From positions 1 to 17,343 of the forward strand of contig DAINPP010000057.1 in assembly GCA_036743375.1 (NCBI GenBank): 17,343 bases of DNA. Direction: 5' to 3'. This stretch comes from DAINPP01 sp036743375. Its GTDB lineage: Bacteria > Thermotogota > Thermotogae > MWEM01. How positions within the stretch are numbered: the stretch's first letter is position 1; every line of letters starts with the position of its first letter. Shown piece after piece: positions 1 through 6,528 of this stretch. Below the pieces are notes generated by a model that did not search any database, had not been told where the DNA came from, and saw only the letters and a program-made list of their open reading frames with translations. Made by a program: the position numbers and the translations under genes.

Positions 1-1
1 T

Positions 2-511
2 GGTATTCTTTATTTTCAGTACAATCAATGCCAGGACAACACACAACCGGGGCAACCGAAGTTTTTCAAGATACAGTCGGATCTGATAAATCTCCTGAAT
101 AATAAAGCGGTTAAAAAGTTTATCGTTGACATGCGCTACAATTCCGGTGGCAACAGTATCTACGGAACCATGCTTGCAAAGGCGATTCAGACTGTCAACC
201 CCAACACGGATATCTATGTCATCATCGGTAACAAGACCTTTTCATCAGCCATCATCAACACGATGGATTTCAAAAATTACTGCAACGCCACAATCGTTGG
301 AGAACCGACGACTTCGGGTGCCAACCATTACGGTGAACTCGGGTCGTTCATCCTGCCCAACCTGAAACTGCCGGTCTATTATTCAACCAAATATTTCAAG
401 AACTCCGAAGACGACAGCAATTGGCTAAAACCGGATATCTTCGTCTATCGAAATTTTGATGATTACGTTTCCGGTATAGATACGGTTTTCGAGGCCATCA
501 AGGGCTTTTAA
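2..511 (+). CDS. S41-like serine peptidase family protein, C-terminal part (5' truncated by window edge)
   Basis: The reading frame is open from base 2 to the TAA at 509-511, giving 169 residues of a larger protein. Upstream of the first in-frame ATG (131) the frame still reads as sensible protein (YFQYNQC..., FIVDMRYNSGGNS), so that ATG is internal. The segment DMRYNSGGNS, then TFSSAI, then GEPTTSGANHYGE, is the pattern of the S41 (C-terminal processing/tricorn-like) peptidase core: a substrate-binding strand, the nucleophile serine region FSSA, and the conserved G-E-x-T loop. The lysine of the classical CtpA Ser/Lys dyad (in GKTFGKG-type loops) is not at the expected place, as in the tricorn-like branch. 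The substrate is unknown and any signal peptide lies outside the window. Family assignment is by motif memory only. Confidence 0.75.
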   Translation, partial: GILYFQYNQCQDNTQPGQPKFFKIQSDLINLLNNKAVKKFIVDMRYNSGGNSIYGTMLAKAIQTVNPNTDIYVIIGNKTFSSAIINTMDFKNYCNATIVGEPTTSGANHYGELGSFILPNLKLPVYYSTKYFKNSEDDSNWLKPDIFVYRNFDDYVSGIDTVFEAIKGF

Positions 512-522
512 GCCGTTGGCAG

Positions 523-561
523 AAAAAAGCCGACAGTATTTTAATACTGTCGGCTTTTTTT
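523..561. terminator. Strong bidirectional intrinsic terminator
   Basis: A perfect inverted repeat (AAAAAAGCCGACAGTAT / ATACTGTCGGCTTTTTT) with a tiny T-rich loop and a T7 run on the plus strand. It lies 11 nt after the S41-like stop codon. The reverse strand also ends in a T6 run, so it can stop transcription from the right as well. Confidence 0.93.
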
Positions 562-613
562 ATTCATGAGATAAATGAAGAACGTCTTTCTCCGTTATTT
601 TTAAATAATCCAT
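560..613 (-). other. Possible 17-codon mini-ORF or 3' remnant of a lost gene
   Basis: On the minus strand a good Shine-Dalgarno (AAGGGAGG, plus-strand 618-625) stands 4 nt before an ATG (613-611). It is followed by 17 codons (MDYLKITEKDVLHLSHE) and a TAA at 562-560 that runs into the bidirectional terminator. The frame continues upstream without a stop for some 30 more codons before a TGA, and a neighbouring frame also reads protein-like. This may be the decayed end of a former gene rather than a working micropeptide. No promoter was identified on that strand. Function unknown. Confidence 0.2.
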
Positions 614-740
614 GAAACCTCCCTTATAAACTCCCCATTCAGGAAACATTTTTCTATGGCATTTTTGTATTCGGATTACCCGGAAGTGAGGCCTTCGTTG
701 TCATTCCGATCGAAAATATACAGCCATCCTTTTAAAAGGC

Positions 741-769
741 TTGACAAAAATAAGGCGATGGAGTATCAT
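741..769 (+). promoter_or_regulatory. Sigma-A type promoter of the tetR-apbE-FMN operon
   Basis: TTGACA (741-746) is a perfect -35 box. A 17-nt spacer separates it from TATCAT (764-769), a 5/6 match to the -10 box. The expected transcription start is near 776, about 70 nt before the TTG start of the TetR gene. Confidence 0.8.
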
Positions 770-795
770 TGAATGAATTAAAATATATTCATTCA
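770..795. promoter_or_regulatory. Probable TetR operator (inverted repeat)
   Basis: TGAATGAAT (770-778) and ATTCATTCA (787-795) form a perfect 9-bp dyad with an 8-nt spacer. It begins right at the -10 box and covers the expected transcription start. This placement fits autorepression by the TetR-family protein encoded directly downstream, which is inferred from the usual behaviour of the family. Confidence 0.7.
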
Positions 796-844
796 TTTAG
801 ATGTGCAGTTAAAAAATTATCTGAAATTAAGGAGGAGACGTTTT

Positions 845-1426
845 TTGATAGACAAAAAGGAAAAAATCCTGCAGGCCGGACGAAAAATATTCGGGGAGAA
901 GGGGTTCAAGGACACAAACATCTCAGAAATCACTAAAGCCGCCGGGGTTGCAACCGGAACATTCTATAATTATTATCCATCCAAGGATAAAATCTTCATG
1001 GAAATCTATATCGAAGAAAATGTCAAACTTAAAAAGGCGATCATGAATCAGGTGGATTTAAACGGAAACCCGCAGAAACTGATCGGTGAAATCTTATATC
1101 TGAATACGGTTGGGATGCAGGGCAACCCCATCTTAAAAGAATGGTATAACAGAGATGTCTTCAACCGGATAGAAAAGGCATGGTGTGAGGAAGACGGGGT
1201 TGATACGGTAGAATTCTCCTACGGTATTTTCCCCGAACTCATTAAAAGATGGCAGGCCGAAGGAAAGATGCGGGATGATATCAGTCCCGACATGGTCATG
1301 GCCATATTCGGTTCAATCGTCGTCGTTGATACCCACAAGGAGGAAATCGGGATTGATCATTTTCCTCAGGTGATGGATTATCTGATGGATTTTGTACTCA
1401 TGGGATTGGGGATGAGTGACGAATGA
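845..1426 (+). CDS. TetR/AcrR-family transcriptional regulator
   Basis: A 193-residue protein with an N-terminal TetR helix-turn-helix at about residues 6-52 (KILQAGRKIFGEKGF, then ISEITKAAGVATGTFYNYY, then PSKDKIF). A variable helical ligand-binding and dimerisation domain makes up the rest. The frame can be extended upstream to a GTG at 803. TTG at 845 is preferred because AAGGAGGAG (829-837) sits 7 nt before it, because it puts the HTH at the usual N-terminal distance, and because GTG 803 has no ribosome binding site. The stop overlaps the apbE start by 4 nt (ATGA), implying translational coupling. It probably represses its own operon through the dyad at 770-795. The inducer is unknown; a flavin, quinone or redox-related signal is only a guess from the downstream genes. 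Confidence 0.92.
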   Translation: MIDKKEKILQAGRKIFGEKGFKDTNISEITKAAGVATGTFYNYYPSKDKIFMEIYIEENVKLKKAIMNQVDLNGNPQKLIGEILYLNTVGMQGNPILKEWYNRDVFNRIEKAWCEEDGVDTVEFSYGIFPELIKRWQAEGKMRDDISPDMVMAIFGSIVVVDTHKEEIGIDHFPQVMDYLMDFVLMGLGMSDE

Positions 1427-2385
1427 ATCAGTCACAACCGCTTCAGAGTCAGATTTTCAATATGGGAACGGTCATCACCACCCTTGTTTACGGAGAAAAT
1501 GCGGATGAAGTCCTTTCGGAAGTCGAAAGGGAAATAGACCGGTTAAATCGTCTGCTCAGCCGATTTGTTCCGGAGAGTGAAATCAGTCGAATTAACACTC
1601 AGGCGGGGATAACTCCCGTTGCTGTTAGTGAGGAGACCTTTCAACTGATCCAGAATACCATCAAGTTTTCCAAACTGTCAGACGGGCTATGGGATATTAC
1701 CGTAGGCCCCCTGATCTCCCTTTGGGAGGCACATAAAAGGGAAAAAACGATTCCCGATACTCGAACCATCATAGAGTGCCAATCACTGGTTGATTACCGG
1801 AACATATTGCTGGATGATGTCTTAAAGGTCGTCTATTTGAAAGAAAAAGGGCAATCTGTTGACTTGGGCGGTATTGGAAAGGGGTACGCGGCCGACAGGA
1901 TTAGTCAGTTGTTAAGAAGTCATCGAATAGAATCCGCTTATACCAATTTTGGCGGAAATGTATCCACCGTCGGAACAAAGCCTGACGGATCCCCGTGGAA
2001 TATTGGGATCCAGCACCCAAGACAGCCGGATAAGCTTATCGGACTGGTTCCGGTGAGGGATAAAACGGTTGTAACCTCCGGGGATTATCAGCGCTTTTTT
2101 CTGGCGAATGACGGAAAAAGATACCATCATATCATCAACCCGAAGACCGGCTACCCTTCGGAATCAGGACTGATCAGCACAACGATCATAGCGGACAATT
2201 CCGAGACAGCCGATGCCCTATCGACTATGACCTTTCTCGCCGGGTTAGAGGAGTCAAGAGAGATCATCAAAGCCTTTGAGGAAATTGAAGCGGTATTCAT
2301 CGATAAAACTCTGAATGTCTATTTAACAAGGGGAATAGCAGATCGCTTTGAGGGAATTGGAGGACTGAAAATAAATGTCATTTAG
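1423..2385 (+). CDS. apbE: FAD:protein FMN transferase (ApbE family), no export signal
   Basis: This enzyme moves FMN from FAD onto a Thr/Ser of target proteins, using Mg2+ (EC 2.7.1.180). The 320-residue sequence carries the ApbE signatures: VDLGGIGKGYAADRI at 146-160, FGGN at 176-179, TSGDYQRFF at 218-226, HHIINPKTGYP at 235-245 and the metal-binding ADALST stretch at 263-268. Most characterised ApbE proteins are exported or lipoproteins. Here the N-terminus (MNQSQPLQSQIFNMGT) has no hydrophobic segment or lipobox, and it enters directly the start of the ApbE fold (F-x-M-G-T). The protein is therefore predicted cytoplasmic, like the ApbE known to flavinylate cytosolic fumarate reductase in Klebsiella. 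It is co-transcribed with the TetR gene and followed after 31 nt by a probable substrate protein. Confidence 0.95.
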   Translation: MNQSQPLQSQIFNMGTVITTLVYGENADEVLSEVEREIDRLNRLLSRFVPESEISRINTQAGITPVAVSEETFQLIQNTIKFSKLSDGLWDITVGPLISLWEAHKREKTIPDTRTIIECQSLVDYRNILLDDVLKVVYLKEKGQSVDLGGIGKGYAADRISQLLRSHRIESAYTNFGGNVSTVGTKPDGSPWNIGIQHPRQPDKLIGLVPVRDKTVVTSGDYQRFFLANDGKRYHHIINPKTGYPSESGLISTTIIADNSETADALSTMTFLAGLEESREIIKAFEEIEAVFIDKTLNVYLTRGIADRFEGIGGLKINVI

Positions 2386-2416
2386 GAAAAAAACAACGAA
2401 TAAAGGAGGAAAAAGA

Positions 2417-2818
2417 ATGACGGGATGGATTATTACAGGCGTTATAGTGATCGGGGTAGCAATTCTGGGAGGTCTCGGATGGTCGAAAATCTCAAAAGAG
2501 CATCGGGAGATAAGGGGTCTGCCACTGGATAAGGTGGATTTCAGCCGGCTCGAAGACGGTACATACACCGGAGGCTTTGAAGGCGGCATGTACAAATGGC
2601 GTGAAAATGAGATCCGGGTGACGGTAGAAGCCGGACGTGTAGTCAAAATAGAGATCCTCAAACACAAGGAAAACCAAAAGAAGGAATTTACAGACAAGTT
2701 GTTCAATCAGGTGATCAGCACACAATCCCTGCAGGTAGACACCGTGACAGGCGCTACACTGACATCCAGAGCCTATCTGCTGGGTCTTGAGAATGCGCTG
2801 GAAAAGGCACAGAAATAA
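2417..2818 (+). CDS. Membrane-anchored FMN-binding domain protein, likely ApbE substrate
   Basis: A 133-residue protein with one N-terminal transmembrane helix (about residues 4-22) and an FMN-binding domain (NqrC/RnfG C-terminal type). The motif DTVTGATLTS at 108-117 matches the ApbE flavinylation consensus D-x-x-[ST]-G-A-[ST], so Thr114 is the predicted covalent FMN site. The start at 2417 is fixed by AAAGGAGG (2402-2409), 7 nt upstream; a longer frame from 2375 overlaps apbE and has no such site. No positive charge precedes the helix, while Lys, Lys, His, Arg and Arg follow it, so the positive-inside rule suggests the flavin domain faces the cytoplasm. It probably serves as a one-electron carrier, but no partner oxidoreductase is encoded nearby. 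Confidence 0.92.
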   Translation: MTGWIITGVIVIGVAILGGLGWSKISKEHREIRGLPLDKVDFSRLEDGTYTGGFEGGMYKWRENEIRVTVEAGRVVKIEILKHKENQKKEFTDKLFNQVISTQSLQVDTVTGATLTSRAYLLGLENALEKAQK

Positions 2819-2907
2819 ACCAGCGTCACACGTTATCAGCCTCTCTCCTCCTGTGAATTCGATGCTTGAATCGTTTCATACGGATATCTTTTCATCAGAC
2901 AATTCTT

Positions 2908-2936
2908 TTGAGGATTATTCCAAATAATGTTAAAAT
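2908..2936 (+). promoter_or_regulatory. Promoter of tldD-tldE with a dyad in the spacer
   Basis: TTGAGG (2908-2913), a 17-nt spacer and TAAAAT (2931-2936) form a good sigma-A promoter. Its predicted start near 2943 is about 50 nt before the GTG of tldD. The spacer contains ATTATT-CCA-AATAAT (2914-2928), a perfect 6-bp dyad that could be a repressor site. Being AT-only, it may also be chance. Confidence 0.6.
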
Positions 2937-2991
2937 AAAGAAAGATGGCATGAAACAGTTAGTAATTATCTATCCCAAAGGGAGGGAGAAA

Positions 2992-4422
2992 GTGAAAACA
3001 GGTAAATCTGAATTTTTAGAAGAAAAGCGCATTTTACTGAAAGAGCTGATCAGCTCTCTTCAGAAAGATTTTTCGCAGGTATCCATACTCGGAACGGATG
3101 TAGCCGGAAAACAGTACAGAGTTACGACAACAGGTGTTACTATAAACGATTCCATGTGGACAGAACGTGGTTTTGTCCTGAGATTGCATGATGGCGAAGG
3201 ATTTTATGAATACGCCTTTGATGAAATTGCGAAAGAGGCAGTAAAAGAACTCGCTCAGGAAATAAAGGAAAAGGCAAGGCTATTCAGACAGAAGATGAAC
3301 GCCGCTGAGATCAAACCGGTTGAGGCCCCACTCATTGAAGAAGAGGAGAACACAATCAACTTTGAAGGTGAAGTGGAAATTCTTCCCGGAACGTATCCCC
3401 CGGGAGAAATCGTCGAAAGACTCTCAGCTTTAAAAGACAGAGCACATGCAATTTCTGATGAAGTGATCAACGCCATGACAGTTCTGGAAACCGTTAAGGT
3501 CAACAAGCTCTTTTTATCCGATAAAAAAGACCTTTCACAGTCGTATATCTGGTCACAGGGTTATCTGTATGTCGTAACAAGACGTGAAGACAAGACGAAA
3601 TACGGGATCAAGGGATTCTCAGGACTCAAGGGTCTGGAAATTCTCGATGAAATGAAAAACCAGGTTGAGGCGGTCGTGGAAAATGCCCGCTTGTTGTTGT
3701 CTGCCGAGTCAATAGAACCGGGACTTTACGATGTCATCTGTTCTCCGAGCGTAGCCGGACTGATCGCTCATGAGGCCTTCGGACATGGAGTTGAGATGGA
3801 TATGTTTGTCAAGAATCGTGCCAAGGCGGTTGAGTATATCGATAAGCCCGTCGCTTCTGAGTTGGTCACCATGCATGATGGTGCACTTGGTGCAATCGAG
3901 GTTTCTTCATACGCTTTTGATGATGAGGGGACTCTGGCACATGACACCATCATAATAGACAAGGGAATTCTGAAAAGAGGTATATCCGATGCCGTTTCCG
4001 CTTCAATCACTCAAACCAATCCCACCGGAAACGGAAAAAGGGAATCCTTTGAGCGGAAGGTCTATGCCAGAATGACCAACACCTATTTCGCCCCTGGAAA
4101 AGACAAATTGGAAGACATGATCGCATCGATAGACTATGGTTATCTGCTTGACGATTATTACAGTGGGATGGAAGATCCTAAAAACTGGGGTATACAATGC
4201 GTTATTGCCTATGGGAAAGAGATCAGAAACGGTCAATTTACCGGAAGGGTCGTCTCTCCGGTGATGATGACCGGTTATGTGCCGACGCTGTTAAAATCCA
4301 TATCAATGGTCTCCGATGATTTTGAACTGTCGGGAACAGGGGCTTGTGGCAAGGGACATAAAGAATGGGTAAAAGTCTCTGCAGGTGGACCTTATATCAA
4401 GGCAAAAGCGAGGTTGGGATAA
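2992..4422 (+). CDS. tldD: TldD-type metalloprotease (U62 family, catalytic subunit)
   Basis: TldD is the zinc-bearing subunit of the TldD/TldE heterodimer, a cytoplasmic protease that degrades unfolded peptides and trims leaders of some ribosomal natural products and the antitoxin CcdA. The 476-residue protein shows the HExxxH motif HEAFGH at 260-265 and, near the C-terminus, the conserved Cys452 in GTGACGKG, which is a metal ligand in the family. Length is typical. GTG at 2992 is chosen because GGAGG (2981-2985) precedes it by 6 nt and the promoter at 2908-2936 lies just upstream. The frame is open back to an ATG at 2866, but that lies upstream of the promoter and would add an unrelated 42-residue tail. 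The TAA stop overlaps the tldE ATG by 1 nt (TAATG), so the two are coupled. Confidence 0.95.
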   Translation: MKTGKSEFLEEKRILLKELISSLQKDFSQVSILGTDVAGKQYRVTTTGVTINDSMWTERGFVLRLHDGEGFYEYAFDEIAKEAVKELAQEIKEKARLFRQKMNAAEIKPVEAPLIEEEENTINFEGEVEILPGTYPPGEIVERLSALKDRAHAISDEVINAMTVLETVKVNKLFLSDKKDLSQSYIWSQGYLYVVTRREDKTKYGIKGFSGLKGLEILDEMKNQVEAVVENARLLLSAESIEPGLYDVICSPSVAGLIAHEAFGHGVEMDMFVKNRAKAVEYIDKPVASELVTMHDGALGAIEVSSYAFDDEGTLAHDTIIIDKGILKRGISDAVSASITQTNPTGNGKRESFERKVYARMTNTYFAPGKDKLEDMIASIDYGYLLDDYYSGMEDPKNWGIQCVIAYGKEIRNGQFTGRVVSPVMMTGYVPTLLKSISMVSDDFELSGTGACGKGHKEWVKVSAGGPYIKAKARLG

Positions 4423-5696
4423 TGGTAGAAAAAATAATCGAACGGTTAAAGACTTCAGGGGCAACGGGTTGGAAACTTGAAGAAAAGATAGTAGAAAGCA
4501 AGGAATTTTTCTTTATAAAGGACAGGTCGGACATCGGAAGATCAAAGAAGGTCAAACACTTTGATATCACCGTTTACAAAGACTTTTCCGAGGATGGTGA
4601 ATCATACAGGGGCAGTGCCTCAGTGAGCCTGTCTCCCATGATGTCCGAAAAAGAAATCAAAACATCCATCGACGAGACCGTATTTGCCGCAGGATTTGTC
4701 AAGAACCCATGGTATCCGATTGCAGAAGGTTATACCAAAACTTTTAAAACGGAAGATCGGAATCTTGAGGAACTCTCTTCAAGAGCGGTAAAAGCGATCT
4801 TCGACTCAAATAGCGTCTCAAATGCCTGGTTGAATTCTGTGGAATTATTTATTTCACATATACAGTTCAGGATTCTGAATTCCAATGGGCTTGATGTTTC
4901 CTTTTCAAAGTACAAGACCTACATAGAGACCATCGTTTCCGCTTCGGGAAAAGAAGAAGTGGAACTCTACGATCAGTTTCAGTTGGACCTGCCGGACGGC
5001 GAACGGATAAGAACAAGACTTTCCGGTCTTCTTCAGATGGTCAGCGAAAGGGCTGATGCAATGGCAACGCCTTCTCTTAAAGAGATACCGGTAATTCTGA
5101 CCGGAGAACCTACAAAGGAATTCATGCGCTATTATCTGCATCAGGCCAGCGCACATCTCAAATACGACAAGATATCAGAAGCGGAACCTGACGGTTCCAT
5201 TCAGGGAAAAGAAACGGGTGATAGGATTACACTTGAAATCATACCGGAACTCGAAGGATCCGCCTTCAACGCTCCGGTTGATGATGACGGTTTTATCCTG
5301 GCACCACATAAAATCATAGAAAACGGTATCCTGAAGAACTTCTGGGGGGACCTACGTTATGCCCATTATCTCGGTTCCAAACCTACCGGGTCCGTTCAGA
5401 ATTTCAAGGTCTCCGGCGGCAGCCTTTCGGCGGAAGAAATGCGTGAAAAACCTTATCTCGAAGTCACCCATTTTTCCTCAGTCGATATGGATGACACCAC
5501 GGGTGATTTTGGTGGGGAGATCAGGCTGGGTTGGTATTTTGACGGCACAAGCAAAAGACCTGTAACGGGCGGATCCATTACTGGAAATCTTAAAGATCTC
5601 ATCTCCATTGGCTTATCAAGGGACGTACAACCTGAAGAGGATTATTTTGGGCCACGCTCTATTTGTGTAGAGGGATTCAGAGTTTCGGGGGAATAA
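4422..5696 (+). CDS. tldE: TldE/PmbA-type protease partner subunit
   Basis: A 424-residue homologue of TldD lacking the HExxxH motif, as expected for the TldE (PmbA) partner that completes the heterodimer and shapes the substrate channel. Typical features include the N-terminal dodecin-like strand region, the central VELYDQFQLDLPDGE stretch, and the C-terminal TGSVQNFKVSGG and VTGGSITGNLKD segments of the TldD/PmbA fold. The frame extends upstream to 4365 inside tldD. ATG 4422 is preferred because of the 1-nt overlap with the tldD stop and the GAGGT-like site (about 4410-4414) in front of it. Transcription ends at the terminator at 5778-5812. There is no small precursor-like ORF beside the pair, so a housekeeping proteolysis role is as likely as a peptide-maturation role. 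Confidence 0.93.
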   Translation: MVEKIIERLKTSGATGWKLEEKIVESKEFFFIKDRSDIGRSKKVKHFDITVYKDFSEDGESYRGSASVSLSPMMSEKEIKTSIDETVFAAGFVKNPWYPIAEGYTKTFKTEDRNLEELSSRAVKAIFDSNSVSNAWLNSVELFISHIQFRILNSNGLDVSFSKYKTYIETIVSASGKEEVELYDQFQLDLPDGERIRTRLSGLLQMVSERADAMATPSLKEIPVILTGEPTKEFMRYYLHQASAHLKYDKISEAEPDGSIQGKETGDRITLEIIPELEGSAFNAPVDDDGFILAPHKIIENGILKNFWGDLRYAHYLGSKPTGSVQNFKVSGGSLSAEEMREKPYLEVTHFSSVDMDDTTGDFGGEIRLGWYFDGTSKRPVTGGSITGNLKDLISIGLSRDVQPEEDYFGPRSICVEGFRVSGE

Positions 5697-5777
5697 AGTA
5701 TCATTCACCCTGGTGTTTATACGATGCTCTCCCGTTCACCGTTAAATCACACAGTATCATGTGAGATATCCTATGAA

Positions 5778-5812
5778 AAAAAGCTCCCTTTTTAAAAGAA
5801 AGGGAGCTTTTT
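5778..5812. terminator. Bidirectional intrinsic terminator after tldE and the GLUG fragment
   Basis: A 5'-AAAAAGCTCCCTTT stem pairs with AAAGGGAGCTTTTT around a short A-rich loop. It has T-runs on both strands (T5 on plus, T7 on minus). It serves tldE, 81 nt upstream on plus, and the minus-strand GLUG ORF whose stop is 10 nt away. Confidence 0.92.
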
Positions 5813-5821
5813 ATTATTGTA

Positions 5822-6217
5822 TTAAAACGGATCATTTTTCGAGAGATAGGGATAACCGTTATTTTTACCGGAATCTATGATCCATACCGGATCACTTCCT
5901 CCAAAGTTCCAGGTTGCATTGGTATAGGTTGATTTGTCTTTCATTTCCGTTACGGGCAAACCGGTCCCACCGTTTGAGTCCGCGATATTTCCCGTTGTCT
6001 CCCAGAAACTATTTGTGATGGTTGCACCATCGATGAAGTTACTGCAGAAACCACCGGAGTTTCCCAAGGAATCAACTTCTACAGTGGAATAACAACGGTC
6101 TATCGTACTGGAATTTTTCCCGACAAAACCAATAGCACCGCAGAAAACAGGATCAATATCATCATTATTTTTTTCACGTTTCATCCCCCTCGAGAACAGA
6201 AATAAGTGTTTATTCAA
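5822..6217 (-). pseudogene. C-terminal fragment of a GLUG-motif surface/adhesin-type protein
   Basis: An ORF of 131 codons from a TTG at 6217, or 120 from an ATG at 6184. It contains GLUG-type repeat units (GFVGKNSSTIDRCYS, then GGFCSNFIDGATITNSFWE) followed by a conserved tail (TEMKDKSTYTNATWNF, WIIDSGKNNGYPYL). That tail normally ends long secreted proteins built of many GLUG repeats. Here there is no signal peptide, no membrane anchor and only one to two repeats. Neither candidate start has a well-spaced ribosome binding site: at 6184 a GAGGGGG run touches the ATG. The simplest reading is a remnant left after deletion of the 5' part of a larger gene. A functional short protein cannot be ruled out, because the frame is intact and a terminator follows. 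Confidence 0.6.
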
Positions 6218-6411
6218 ACAGATTATACATAATCTATATTTCTTAAAAGCCGAGTACTTTATTTCTTTAGAATTATTTTCATTGATGTTTATTTTCTCTT
6301 TGATGAATTTTCAGATGTGCTTACTAACAGAAGTGTTCTGAGCAAAGGCCTTTCGACCGAATTTATTCCTTTTATGAATCAAATCCGACGGAGTTTTAAA
6401 CAAATCAGTCG
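6218..6411. other. AT-rich intergenic stretch without a gene (part of 6218-6528)
   Basis: A 311-nt gap (6218-6528) separates the GLUG fragment from the hybrid kinase gene. I see no convincing coding frame; a plus-strand 61-codon ORF at 6317-6502 looks non-biological. The only -10-like box for the GLUG fragment is TATAAT on minus (6227-6222), with no good -35. The remaining content is the kinase terminator at 6412-6451. Confidence 0.5.
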
Positions 6412-6451
6412 AAAAAAAGATGGCATAAACACCTCGATGGTTTTAATGCCA
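6412..6451 (-). terminator. Probable intrinsic terminator of the hybrid kinase gene
   Basis: Read on the minus strand, TGGCAT..AA.ACC pairs with GGT.TT.ATGCCA around the loop ATCGA, with two mismatches. It is followed by ATC and then T7. It lies about 80 nt past the kinase stop codon. Confidence 0.65.
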
Positions 6452-6528
6452 CCCGACGAAAACTATTTTTTTATTTTCCGTTCAGCGGTTTACAGTTGGT
6501 AATTTGATAAGACAGGCTAAAGACCGAG

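Noticed and set aside
2796..2825. CGCTGG/CCAGCG inverted repeat around the FMN-protein stop codon as a terminator
   Set aside because: Only 6 bp with an 18-nt loop and no T-run on either strand.
2866..2991. N-terminal extension of the TldD frame from ATG 2866
   Set aside because: It lies upstream of a good promoter (2908-2936), has no ribosome site, and does not resemble TldD. GTG 2992 with GGAGG fits better.
6317..6502. Plus-strand 61-codon ORF
   Set aside because: No ribosome site, no recognisable domain, and it overlaps the minus-strand kinase terminator.
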